From the NCBI RefSeq assembly GCF_031178195.1, contig NZ_JAPSJL010000009.1, positions 62,001 through 126,000 on the forward strand: a DNA stretch of 64,000 nucleotides, written 5' to 3'. Origin of the DNA: Zhihengliuella sp. GTDB lineage: Bacteria > Actinomycetota > Actinomycetes > Actinomycetales > Micrococcaceae. Below the pieces are notes generated by a model. The model was not told the origin of the DNA and made no database searches. It was given only the letters and a program-made list of their open reading frames with translations. Below are positions 45,401 through 53,195 of the stretch, piece after piece (within the stretch, counting starts at the first letter, position 1; each line of letters opens with the position of its first letter). A program made the position numbers and the translations under genes.

Positions 45401-46520
45401 CGAAGTCCTCCTGGGAGTAGAGGCGGATCGCGATGCCGTCGCTCACGCGGCCGCAGCGGCCGGAGCGCTGGTTGGCGCTGGCCTGGGAGACGCGCTCGAT
45501 CGGCAGCCGCTGGACCTTGGTCCGGTGCGAGTACCGGGAGATGCGCGCGGTGCCCGTGTCGATCACGTACTTGATGCCGGGAACCGTCAGGGACGTCTCC
45601 GCCACGTTGGTGGCGAGGACGATGCGCCGCTGCGGGCCGGTCCGGAAGACCCGGTGCTGCTCGGCGAGCGACAGCCGCGCGAACAGGGGGAGGACCTCGG
45701 TCCCGGCGAGGCGCCGGCTGGCCGCGATCCTGGCGCGCAGGGCCTCCGCGGCATCGCGGATCTCCCGCTCGCCGGAGAGGAACACGAGGATGTCGCCGGG
45801 CGGCTCCTTCGCGAGCTCGTCGACGGCGTCACAGATCGCGTCCACCGGGTCCCGGTCCTCGTCGCGGGCCGCGGCCTCGTCGTCGAGCTCGTCGGCGTCG
45901 TGTGCCTCGGCCGGGTTCAGCGGCCGATAGCGAATCTCCACCGGGAACGTGCGCCCGGAGACCTCGATGATCGGCGCGGGGCGCTCCGGCTCCCCGAAGT
46001 GCTGCGCGAAGCGCTCCGGGTCGATGGTCGCCGAGGTGATGACGATCTTCAGGTCCGGGCGCTGGGGGAGGAGACGCTTCAGGTAGCCCAGGAGGAAGTC
46101 GATGTTGAGGCTGCGCTCGTGGGCCTCGTCGATGACGATGGCGCTGTAGCGCTTGAGCAGCTTGTCGTGCTTGATCTCCGCCAGCAGGATGCCGTCGGTC
46201 ATGACCTTCACCCGGGTGCGCTTGGACACCTCGCCCGTGAAGCGGACCTGGAAGCCGATCTCCTCGCCGAGGTCGACGCCGGTCTCCTCGGCCAGGCGTT
46301 CGGCGACGGTGCGGGCCGCCAGCCGGCGCGGCTGGGTGTGGCCGATCATGCCGCGCTCGCCGAGTCCGAGTTCGAGGAGCATCTTCGGCAGCTGGGTGGT
46401 CTTGCCGGAGCCGGTCTCGCCGGCGACGACCACCACCTGGTGCTCGCGGATGGCCGCCATGATGTCGTCGCGGCGTGCGCTGACCGGCAGTGTCTCGGGA
46501 TAGGTCAGGGAGATGGCCAT
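42483..46520 (-). CDS. hrpA: ATP-dependent RNA helicase HrpA (DEAH)
   Basis: A 1345-residue DEAH-box helicase. Motif I is A-G-E-T-G-S-G-K-T-T, motif II I-D-E-A-H-E-R-S-L-N, motif III V-I-T-S-A-T-I, motif VI Q-R-S-G-R-C-G-R. The helicase-associated and OB-type domains (about 560-740) lead into the long HrpA-specific DUF3418 C-terminal half. Length fits the family. The ATG at 46520 follows TAGACT (46531-46536) by 10 nt. The open frame running past 48 kb has no plausible start and covers other genes. In other bacteria HrpA helps resolve stalled ribosomes. Confidence 0.95.
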   Translation of the reverse strand: MAISLTYPETLPVSARRDDIMAAIREHQVVVVAGETGSGKTTQLPKMLLELGLGERGMIGHTQPRRLAARTVAERLAEETGVDLGEEIGFQVRFTGEVSKRTRVKVMTDGILLAEIKHDKLLKRYSAIVIDEAHERSLNIDFLLGYLKRLLPQRPDLKIVITSATIDPERFAQHFGEPERPAPIIEVSGRTFPVEIRYRPLNPAEAHDADELDDEAAARDEDRDPVDAICDAVDELAKEPPGDILVFLSGEREIRDAAEALRARIAASRRLAGTEVLPLFARLSLAEQHRVFRTGPQRRIVLATNVAETSLTVPGIKYVIDTGTARISRYSHRTKVQRLPIERVSQASANQRSGRCGRVSDGIAIRLYSQEDFESRPEFTDPEILRTNLAAVILQMSAIGVVRSPAEVSEFPFVEPPDAKAVNDGVTLLRELGAVTAGKSPRVTEIGRQLAQLPLDVRLGRMIIEAGRRGCAKEVMVLAAALTIQDPRERPSEETGQRQRAAELHARFRDEKSDFTSFLLLWKYLQERQRDLSSSAFRRLCKKEFVNYLRVREWQDLFTQLRQLAKPLGITLAPGPVDPSGLEERIHTSLLSGLLSHIGLWDDRKREYVGARGTRFAVFPGSALFKKKHDWVMAAELVETSRLWARTVAIFKPEWVEEVAGDLVKRSFSEPHWSRRNGSVMGYEKVTLFGVPIVAQRRIQYDRVDAPLARELFIRHALVEGDWRTHHKFFHRNRKLLQEVEELETRLRRRDLRISDEDLFDFYDQRLGAEVTSERHFDRWWKQARRDDPALLDFDPDAVLAVDADDVDLEAYPRQWRHGSLSLELTYEFDPTQEARETDGVTVRVPVLFLNQLDPERFRWQIPGLRHELVTALIKSLPKQVRKNFVPAPDVARQAVGALERDFDPAADELEPSLELALRRLRGEIVPPGSWNWDAVPPHLKPTFQVIGDGGRVLGTDKSLALLQERLAAENRRALAASLGAGGEQLADAATPTAVPGRSGNAPGGKATGHGHSAEDSRRSGAAAGRGTQRPPSGSSPSTGAGAAVVWERSGLTDWTEDLGRSGAIERRISSEVAGQTITGFPALVDDGDSVRLTVFRDEDEQLSAHRSGVVRLLMLKVPSPNRYVLDHLNNKEKLVFTQNPHGSVESLIADCALTAIDKLVPADLPFTRAEFDALFQHVRAELIDTVFSVTAVVEQALSAARRINQRIKKASSLALVHALSDIRAQLDQLVHPGFVAATGYAQLAHLPRYLRAIEIRLDKLEAGAVTRDNQHMLAVQALEDEYDAALDRVPTGVRTPAALSRVKWMIEELRVSFFAQELGTAHTVSEKRIRTAMREAAAALPAGR

Positions 46521-46901
46521 GATGCCCGCCAGTCTATCCGCGGGCCCGGTCGCCCGCCCGCCGACGACGTACCGGGCGCGAACCTGTCGCCGCGTGGGCG
46601 ACCCGACGGGATCCGGAGGCCGTTGGATCGACCCGGGGACGCGAGTCAATCCGGACGGTCGTCCACGGGAGCGGCCGCAACTCCGGCCGCTGGATGGACG
46701 ATTCGTCGCCGGATTCCCGATACAAGCGCAATTTCGCAGCGCTGGTCCGTCGGAAAGCACCGAACCGTCCAGGGTGGCCGGTCCGGAGAGTAAAAAGTGA
46801 TGTTTCTCACGGGTAGGATTCTGAGTACTTCGTGGGGGAGTCGAATGGACTGGGCGTTCCCCGTAGATGCGGGTATCCCCGCTGCAACAACAAGGAGCAT
46901 C
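46521..46901. other. Gap between hrpA and the ABC lipoprotein gene
   Basis: This 381-bp divergent region holds the hrpA -10 box, a TAGGAT box (46814-46819) that may serve the ABC operon, and a leader of about 75 nt. Two Trp codons occur in the leader but no classical attenuator hairpin pair was found. No gene or riboswitch was recognised. Confidence 0.4.
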
Positions 46902-47909
46902 ATGAAACTCGCAAAGGCAGCACAGGTCGCGGCAGGCATGGCCGCGACGGCGCTCGTCCTCTCCGCCTGCGGCGGATCCGGGAACGGCGGCGACGGCGGG
47001 GACGGTGGCGGCGGAGCCGCCGGCGAATCCGTCAAGATCGGGATCAGCCAGATCCAATCCCACCCGTCGCTCGACGCGGTGCGGGAAGGCTTCAAGACCG
47101 GCCTCGAGGAAGCCGGCTACACCGATGTGCAGTACGACGAGCAGAACCCGCAGGGCGACCAGGCGACGAACACGGCGATCGCCGGGCAGTTCGCCGCGGA
47201 CTCGGAGATCGATCTGGTGCTCGGCATCTCGACGCCGTCCGCGCAGGCGCTGACCCAGTCCGTGACGGGGGTGCCGGTCGTCTTCTCGGCCGTGACCGAC
47301 CCGGTCGAAGCCAGCCTCGTCGAATCGCTGGAGGCCCCCGGCGGCAACGTCACGGGCACCAGCGACAAGAACCCGGTGAAGGAGCAGCTCCAGCTGCTCC
47401 AGGAGCTGAGCCCCAAGGCCAAGAAGGTCGGCATCGTCTACTCCTCCGGCGAGGTCAACTCGCAGGTGCAGGTCGACTGGGCCAAGGAGGCCGCGGACGA
47501 GCTCGGCCTGACCATCGAGGTGGCCGCCATCTCGGCGTCGTCCGAGGTGCAGCAGGCTGCCGCAGGCCTCGACGTCGACGCGTTCTATGTGCCGACCGAC
47601 AACGCGGTGGTCTCCGCCCTCGAGGGCCTCCTGCAGGTCGCCCAGGACAAGGGCGTTCCGGTCATTTCCGCGGATGGCTCCTCGGTCGAGCGCGGCGCGA
47701 CCGCGACGTACGGCATCAACTACGAGAAGCTCGGCGAGCAGACCGGCCGCATGGCCGCCCGCATCCTCGACGGTGAGGCCGATCCGGCCACCACGCCGGT
47801 CGAGACCATCGAGGAGGTCGAGCTGTACGTCAACACGACCGCAGCGGAGAAGGTCGGCGTGGAGATCCCGCAGGAGATGCTCGACGAGGCCGCAGAGGTC
47901 TACGAGTAG
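46902..47909 (+). CDS. ABC transporter substrate-binding lipoprotein
   Basis: A 335-residue lipoprotein. The ATG is preceded by AAGGAG at 4-5 nt; signal peptide K-L-A-K-A-A-Q-V-A-A and lipobox L-V-L-S-A-C, then a Gly/Asp-rich linker and a two-lobe binding fold (K-I-G-I-S-Q-I-Q-S-H-P-S-L-D). This is the PF04392 (ABC_sub_bind, TrpX-like) family; members are proposed to carry amino acids such as tryptophan, but the ligand here is not determined. The first gene of a three-part importer. Confidence 0.88.
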   Translation: MKLAKAAQVAAGMAATALVLSACGGSGNGGDGGDGGGGAAGESVKIGISQIQSHPSLDAVREGFKTGLEEAGYTDVQYDEQNPQGDQATNTAIAGQFAADSEIDLVLGISTPSAQALTQSVTGVPVVFSAVTDPVEASLVESLEAPGGNVTGTSDKNPVKEQLQLLQELSPKAKKVGIVYSSGEVNSQVQVDWAKEAADELGLTIEVAAISASSEVQQAAAGLDVDAFYVPTDNAVVSALEGLLQVAQDKGVPVISADGSSVERGATATYGINYEKLGEQTGRMAARILDGEADPATTPVETIEEVELYVNTTAAEKVGVEIPQEMLDEAAEVYE

Positions 47910-47968
47910 ACCTCGTGGCAGGGCACGGCGGCCGGAAGGCCGCCGTCCCGACCTCCAGCACCCTCCCT

Positions 47969-48010
47969 GCATGCCGTGTGGCCGGTCCCGCGACCGGCCA
48001 CACGGCATGC
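47969..48010 (+). promoter_or_regulatory. Intercistronic 19-bp hairpin
   Basis: GCATGCCGTGTGGCCGGTC (47969-47987) pairs perfectly with 47992-48010 across a 4-nt loop. It lies between the lipoprotein stop and the permease start. It may stop most transcripts or protect the lipoprotein message 3' end, giving excess binding protein. Confidence 0.65.
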
Positions 48011-48050
48011 CGAAACGCACCTTCCCACCACAAGCCAAAGGGATCCACCC

Positions 48051-48995
48051 ATGATCACAGCGGTTGAGCTGGGTCTGATCTACGCGATCATGGCCCTGGG
48101 GGTCTACCTGACCTTCCGCATCCTCGACTTCCCGGACCTGACGGTCGACGGCTCCTTCACCACCGGTGCCGCCACCGCGTCCATCCTCATCGTCAACGGC
48201 ACCGACCCCTACCTCGCGACGGCCGTGTCCTTCTTCGTCGGCGCGCTCGCCGGCGTCATCACCGGTCTGCTCCACACCAAGGGCAACATCGACGGCCTGC
48301 TGGCCGGCATCCTGACCATGATCGCCCTCTACTCCATCAACCTGCGCATCATGGGCAAGGCCAACGTGCCCCTCCTCGGCGAGGACACCGTCCTCTCCCC
48401 GCTGCGCGACAACGGCCTGCTCGGCACCTGGCCCTCGGTCGGGCTGCTGTTCGTCGGCTGCCTCGTGGCCGTGGCGATCATCGTCTGGTTCCTCCACACC
48501 GACCTCGGCATGGCCATGCGCGCCACCGGCGACAACCCGGAGATGATCCGCTCGCTCGGCGTCAGCACGGACAACCAGAAGATCCTCGGGCTCGCGATCT
48601 CCAACGGACTCGTCGCCCTCTCGGGCGCCTTCATCGCCCAGTACCAGGGTTTCGCCGACATCGGCATGGGCATCGGCCTCATCCTCATCGGCCTCGCCTC
48701 GGTGATCGTCGGCCAGGCGATCTTCTCGCAGCGGTACATCTGGTTGGCCGCCCTCGCGGTGGTCTTCGGCGCCGTCATCTACCGCGTGGTGATCCAGTTC
48801 GCGCTCAACGCCGGCCTGGAGGTCAACGACATGAAGCTGATCTCCGCAATACTCGTGGTGCTCGCCCTCGTGCTGCCGCAGATGAAGGCGTTCGGCGCGC
48901 TGGGCCGCCGCCTGCGGATCACCTCCCGCGGCGCCCGGGACACCGACCCGGACCCCGCCGTCGAGCCGGAGCCGAAGGAGGCTCAGAATGCTTGA
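48051..48995 (+). CDS. ABC transporter permease (BPD_transp_2 type)
   Basis: A 314-residue membrane protein with eight or so helices of the LivH/RbsC-like BPD_transp_2 fold, as in other permeases paired with PF04392 binding proteins. G-L-I-Y-A-I-M-A-L-G-V-Y-L-T-F-R-I-L opens it, and R-A-T-G-D-N-P-E-M-I-R-S-L-G is the likely ATPase-coupling loop. The ATG has AAAGGG about 8 nt upstream. The end overlaps the ATPase by 8 nt. An acidic Pro/Glu tail closes the protein. Confidence 0.9.
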   Translation: MITAVELGLIYAIMALGVYLTFRILDFPDLTVDGSFTTGAATASILIVNGTDPYLATAVSFFVGALAGVITGLLHTKGNIDGLLAGILTMIALYSINLRIMGKANVPLLGEDTVLSPLRDNGLLGTWPSVGLLFVGCLVAVAIIVWFLHTDLGMAMRATGDNPEMIRSLGVSTDNQKILGLAISNGLVALSGAFIAQYQGFADIGMGIGLILIGLASVIVGQAIFSQRYIWLAALAVVFGAVIYRVVIQFALNAGLEVNDMKLISAILVVLALVLPQMKAFGALGRRLRITSRGARDTDPDPAVEPEPKEAQNA

Positions 48996-49779
48996 GATCG
49001 CCAACCTGAACAAGACGTTCTTCCCGGGCACCGTCAACGAGCGCCGTGCTCTGCGCGACATCAACCTCACGCTGCAGGAGGGCGAGTTCGTCACCGTCAT
49101 CGGCTCCAACGGCGCCGGCAAGTCCACGGTCCTGAACATGGCGGCCGGGAAGCTGTTCCCGGACACCGGGACCGTCCGCGTGGACGGCGAGGATGTCACC
49201 AAGCTGCCAGACTTCAAGCGGGCCAAATACCTCGGCCGCGTCTTCCAGGACCCCATGGCCGGCACCGCCCCCACGATGACCATCGAGGAGAATCTGGCCC
49301 TGGCCCTGGGACGCGGGCAGTTTCGCGGGCTCGGCACGGGAGTGACGAGCAGGAAGCGCGAGCAGTTCGTCGACGAGCTCGAGACGCTCGAGCTCGGACT
49401 CGAGAAGCGGCTGAAGACCAAGGTCGGGTTGCTCTCCGGCGGCCAGCGCCAGGCGCTCAGCCTCCTCATGGCCACGCTCACCGGCCCGAAGATCCTCCTG
49501 CTCGACGAGCACACGGCCGCGCTGGACCCCCAGCGGGCCGCTCTGGTGACCCGGCTGACCATCGAGGCCGTCGACCGGCACCGGCTGACGACGCTCATGG
49601 TCACGCACAACATGGAGCAGGCGCTCAAGGCCGGCAACCGGCTGATCATGATGCACGACGGTCAGATCATCCTGGACCTCGACGCGGAGGCGAAGGCCGC
49701 TATGACGGTCCCAGGACTGCTGCACGAGTTCGAGAAGATCAAGGGCGCCCAGCTGGACGACCGGACGATGCTCCAGTAG
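48988..49779 (+). CDS. ABC transporter ATPase
   Basis: A 263-residue ABC ATPase. Walker A G-S-N-G-A-G-K-S-T, signature L-S-G-G-Q-R-Q-A-L, Walker B I-L-L-L-D-E-H-T-A-A-L-D (His replaces the usual P after DE, a known variant in this branch) and switch His V-T-H-N-M. GAAGGAG lies 7 nt ahead of the ATG. The third part of the importer; substrate as for the binding protein, unknown. Confidence 0.92.
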   Translation: MLEIANLNKTFFPGTVNERRALRDINLTLQEGEFVTVIGSNGAGKSTVLNMAAGKLFPDTGTVRVDGEDVTKLPDFKRAKYLGRVFQDPMAGTAPTMTIEENLALALGRGQFRGLGTGVTSRKREQFVDELETLELGLEKRLKTKVGLLSGGQRQALSLLMATLTGPKILLLDEHTAALDPQRAALVTRLTIEAVDRHRLTTLMVTHNMEQALKAGNRLIMMHDGQIILDLDAEAKAAMTVPGLLHEFEKIKGAQLDDRTMLQ

Positions 49780-49839
49780 CACCGGCGGGAGCGCGGGGCG
49801 GGCACGGCTGCGGCCCCGCGCCCCCGCCCCGAGGACGAC

Positions 49840-49884
49840 GAAGGCCCCGGAACCACCGATTCACTCGGCGGTTCCGGGGCCTTC
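49840..49884. terminator. Terminator between the ABC operon and tRNA-Arg
   Basis: A 20-bp stem with one A-C mismatch (GAAGGCCCCGGAACC arm) and a 5-nt loop lies between the convergent ABC ATPase and tRNA genes. It can act on both strands. No T-tract. Confidence 0.7.
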
Positions 49885-49892
49885 TCACACGG

Positions 49893-49965
49893 TGCCCTCG
49901 AAAGGATTCGAACCTTCGACCTTCCGTTCCGGAGACGGACGCTCTATCCCCTGAGCTACGAGGGC
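49893..49965 (-). tRNA. tRNA-Arg (anticodon CCG)
   Basis: A 73-nt cloverleaf: acceptor GCCCTCG/CGAGGGC, D-arm with A-G-G-G-G-A, anticodon loop CTCCGGA giving anticodon CCG (reads CGG), T-loop TTCGAAT, discriminator A. CCA is not encoded. It stands head-to-head with argS, the synthetase that charges it, 163 nt away. Confidence 0.95.
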
Positions 49966-50116
49966 CTTCATGCCCCACGCGCTGACTGCCGCAGGACCTA
50001 GAAGAGCTTAGCAGGACTCGGCCCGCAAACCCGAAATCGGCCCGACCGCGTCGCCGAGCACCCGGGCCGGTCGCGCCCCGCCGGTCGTCGGTCGGGGAAC
50101 GGGCGGGCACGACCGC

Positions 50117-50122
50117 TATCCT
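50117..50122 (+). promoter_or_regulatory. Leaderless -10 box of argS
   Basis: TATCCT ends 6 nt before the argS GTG, so the message should start at the G of the start codon. Confidence 0.55.
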
Positions 50123-50128
50123 TGACGC

Positions 50129-51769
50129 GTGACTCCAGAACAGCTCTCCCATGCCATTTCCGCTGCCCTCGCCGAATCCGTCGCCGCCGGCGACTTCGCG
50201 GTCGAATTACCGGACACGGTGAAGGTGGAGCGACCCAAGAGCAGGGAGCACGGGGACTGGGCGACCAACGTCGCCCTCCAGCTGGGCAAGAAGGCGGGGA
50301 TGAACCCGCGCGACTTCGCGCAGGTGCTGGCGGCGCGGCTGGAGACCGTCGACGGGATCGCCGGCGCCGAGATCGCGGGCCCCGGCTTCCTGAACATCAC
50401 GCTCGATGCGGCCTCCGCCGGCGCGCTCGCGCAGAAGATCGTCGAGGCCGGCACCGAGTACGGCACCAACGACGCATTGGCCGGACGCGTGGTGAACCTC
50501 GAGTTCGTCTCCGCCAACCCCACCGGCCCGCTGCACATCGGCCACACCCGATGGGCGGCCCTCGGCGACGCGATCGGCCGTGTCCTGCGCGCCTCCGGCG
50601 CCGACGTCACCCGCGAGTACTACATCAACGACGCCGGCAACCAGATGAACGTCTTCGCACAGTCGGTCTACAACCGTCTGCACGGCCTGCCCGTGCCCGA
50701 GGGCGGCTACCCCGGGGCCTACGTCCAGGAGCTGGCCGAGGCGGTCCGTGCGCGGCGCCCCGGCGTCGAGGAGCTGCCGGAGGCCGAGGCCCTCCCGGTC
50801 ATCCGCGACCTCGCCTACCGCGCCCAGCTCGAGGACATCAAGGCCACCCTGGCGGACTTCGGCGTCGAGTTCGACGTCTACTTCTCCGAGCAGGAGCTGC
50901 ACGACGGCGGCGCGGTCGAGCAGGCGGTGGCCCGCCTGCGCGAGCAGGGCCATGTCTTCGACGACGGCGGTGCCGTCTGGCTCCGCACCACCGACTTCGG
51001 CGACGACAAGGACCGCGTGCTGCTGCGCGCCAACGGCGAGCCCACGTACTTCGCGGCCGACGCCGCGTACTACCTCTCGAAGAAGGACCGCGGCTTCACC
51101 GAGAAGATCTATCTCCTGGGCGCCGACCACCACGGCTACGTCAACCGGCTCAAGGCGATCGCCGCGTGCGCCGGCGACGACCCGCAGGCGAACATCGAGA
51201 TCCTCATCGGCCAGCTGATCTCCGTCAACGGGGCCAAGCTGTCCAAGCGCGCCGGCAACATCATCGAGCTGCGCGACCTCATCGACTGGCTCGGCGCCGA
51301 CGCGCTGCGCTACTCGCTGGCCCGCTACCCGGCCGACTCGCCGATCGCGATCGACCCGGAGCTGCTGCAGAAGAAGACGAACGACAATCCGGTCTTCTAC
51401 GTCCAGTACGCCCATGCGCGTTCCTGCGCCGCGGCCCGCAACGCGGCCGAGAAGGGCGTGGACCGCTCCGCGTTCGATGCCTCGCTGCTCACGCACGAGA
51501 CCGAGAACGACCTGCTGGCCCTCCTGGCCCAGTACCCGCACCAGGTGGCCCAGTCCGCCGAGTTCCGCGAGCCGCACCGGGTGGCCCGCTACCTCGAGAC
51601 CCTGGCCGGGGCGTACCACCGCTGGTACGGCGCCTGCCGCGTCGCCCCGCTGGCCGACGAGGAGGCCACCGACCTGAACCGCACGCGCCTGTGGCTCAAC
51701 GACGCCACCACCCAGGTCCTCGCCAACGGCCTGGCACTGCTCGGCGTCACCGCACCGGAGAGGATGTAG
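50129..51769 (+). CDS. argS: Arginyl-tRNA synthetase
   Basis: A 546-residue class I synthetase. The HIGH motif appears in N-P-T-G-P-L-H-I-G-H (about 127-137) and the KMSKS equivalent as K-L-S-K-R-A-G-N (about 370-377). An Arg-S N-terminal additional domain opens the protein and a DALR anticodon-binding domain closes it. The GTG is leaderless by its -10 box. It leads the block argS-lysA-hom-thrC-thrB, an order conserved in many actinobacteria. Confidence 0.97.
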   Translation: MTPEQLSHAISAALAESVAAGDFAVELPDTVKVERPKSREHGDWATNVALQLGKKAGMNPRDFAQVLAARLETVDGIAGAEIAGPGFLNITLDAASAGALAQKIVEAGTEYGTNDALAGRVVNLEFVSANPTGPLHIGHTRWAALGDAIGRVLRASGADVTREYYINDAGNQMNVFAQSVYNRLHGLPVPEGGYPGAYVQELAEAVRARRPGVEELPEAEALPVIRDLAYRAQLEDIKATLADFGVEFDVYFSEQELHDGGAVEQAVARLREQGHVFDDGGAVWLRTTDFGDDKDRVLLRANGEPTYFAADAAYYLSKKDRGFTEKIYLLGADHHGYVNRLKAIAACAGDDPQANIEILIGQLISVNGAKLSKRAGNIIELRDLIDWLGADALRYSLARYPADSPIAIDPELLQKKTNDNPVFYVQYAHARSCAAARNAAEKGVDRSAFDASLLTHETENDLLALLAQYPHQVAQSAEFREPHRVARYLETLAGAYHRWYGACRVAPLADEEATDLNRTRLWLNDATTQVLANGLALLGVTAPERM

Positions 51770-51772
51770 CGC

Positions 51773-53185
51773 ATGCCCGCCTCCGCACTCGCCCCCGCCT
51801 GGCTCTCCTACCCGACGGACGCCAACGCGCTCCGCGAGCCCCTCTGGGCCGCCGGCGTCGCCCGGAACGACGACGGCGAGGTCGCCGTCCAGGGGATCCC
51901 GGTCTCCGAGCTCGCCCGCGAGTTCGGGACCCCCCTGTTCGTCCTGGACGAGGACGACTTCCGCGCCCGCGCCCGCGCCTTCCGCGACGCGTACGACGAG
52001 GCCTTCGCCGATCTCGGCGGCGGGGTCGACGTCTACTACGCCGGCAAGGCCTTCCTCTCCGTCGAGGTGGCCCGCTGGGTCACCGAGGAGGGGCTCCGGC
52101 TGGACACCTCCTCCGGCGGGGAGCTCGCCGTCGCCCGCCGCGCCGGGGTGCCCGCGGCGAACCTCGGACTGCACGGGAACAACAAGTCGGTCGCCGAGAT
52201 CGAGGCCGCCCTGACCATGGGCCTGGGCCGGATCATCGTCGACAGCCTGGACGAGCTGGAGCGGCTCGGCGCGATCGCCGAGCGCCTCGACGTCACCGGC
52301 CGGGTGATGCTGCGGCTGACCCCGGGCGTCCACGCCTCCACCCACGAGTACATCGCCACGGCGCACGAGGACCAGAAGTTCGGCCTCTCCATGGTGGACG
52401 ACGGCGGGGGAGCGCCCGCCGAGCGCGCCGTGGCCGCCGCCCTGGCCCACCCGCACCTCGAGCTGCTGGGCATCCACGCGCACATCGGCTCGCAGATCTT
52501 CGACGCGGCCGGCTTCGCCGTGGCGGCGCAGAAGATGCTCGGCTTCCTCGCCCGCGTCCGCGACGAGCACGGCGTCGAGCTGCCCGAGCTGGACCTGGGC
52601 GGTGGCTACGGCATCGCCTACACCGAGCAGGACACGCCGCGTCCCCCGGCCGAGCTCGCGGCCGCGATGGCCGGCGTCGTACGCGAGACCCTCGCCGAGC
52701 ACGGCCTGGCCGCGCCGCGCCTTTCCATCGAGCCGGGCCGGGCGATCGTCGGGCCCGCCGCGTTCACGCTCTACGAGGCCGGCGTGCGCAAGACCGTCCA
52801 GGTGGACCACGCGGACGGGACGCTGCCACGCCGCTACGTCTCCGTGGACGGCGGCATGAGCGACAACGCCCGCCCCGTGCTCTACGACGCGGACTACACC
52901 GCCGTCCTCGCCTCTCGTGTGACGGACTCTGACGCGATTGTTTCCCGCGTGGTTGGCAAGCACTGCGAATCCGGTGACATAGTCGTCAGGGATGTCTACC
53001 TGCCGGAGGACGTCGCTGCCGGCGATCTGCTCGCCGTGCCCGCCACCGGTGCCTACTGCTGGGCTCTGGCCAGCAACTACAACTATCTGGGGCGCCCGGC
53101 CGTCGTCGCGGTCCGGGACGGACGCGCGCGCGTCATCATCCGCAGGGAGACCGAAGACGACTTGTTGGCCCGAGACATGGGATAG
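51773..53185 (+). CDS. lysA: Diaminopimelate decarboxylase
   Basis: A 470-residue PLP enzyme making lysine from meso-diaminopimelate. Y-Y-A-G-K-A-F-L-S carries the PLP lysine (about residue 85); H-A-H-I-G-S-Q and G-G-G-Y-G-I-A-Y (phosphate binding), and C-E-S-G-D-I-V (active-site Cys from the partner subunit) are intact. The ATG lies 3 nt past the argS stop. Lysine is both a product and, through diaminopimelate, tied to the cell wall. Confidence 0.96.
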   Translation: MPASALAPAWLSYPTDANALREPLWAAGVARNDDGEVAVQGIPVSELAREFGTPLFVLDEDDFRARARAFRDAYDEAFADLGGGVDVYYAGKAFLSVEVARWVTEEGLRLDTSSGGELAVARRAGVPAANLGLHGNNKSVAEIEAALTMGLGRIIVDSLDELERLGAIAERLDVTGRVMLRLTPGVHASTHEYIATAHEDQKFGLSMVDDGGGAPAERAVAAALAHPHLELLGIHAHIGSQIFDAAGFAVAAQKMLGFLARVRDEHGVELPELDLGGGYGIAYTEQDTPRPPAELAAAMAGVVRETLAEHGLAAPRLSIEPGRAIVGPAAFTLYEAGVRKTVQVDHADGTLPRRYVSVDGGMSDNARPVLYDADYTAVLASRVTDSDAIVSRVVGKHCESGDIVVRDVYLPEDVAAGDLLAVPATGAYCWALASNYNYLGRPAVVAVRDGRARVIIRRETEDDLLARDMG

Positions 53186-53195
53186 GTACTGATTG

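Noticed and set aside
42552-46793. 1413-codon open frame opposite hrpA
   Set aside because: A shadow frame of a GC-rich gene. Its product is low-complexity (Val/Arg/Gly/Asp) with no motif, while hrpA has every helicase motif.
46797-46902. Longer start of the ABC lipoprotein (GTG 46797)
   Set aside because: It would bury the signal peptide behind 35 residues and overlap the putative TAGGAT promoter box. ATG 46902 has a good ribosome site.
46521-49649. Upstream extension of hrpA to 2388 codons
   Set aside because: It would run antisense through three ABC transporter genes. The helicase starts at a -10-linked ATG at 46520.
50122-52932. 936-codon open frame over argS and lysA
   Set aside because: Arg/Pro/Ala-rich shadow in another frame; argS and lysA carry clear motifs in their own frames.
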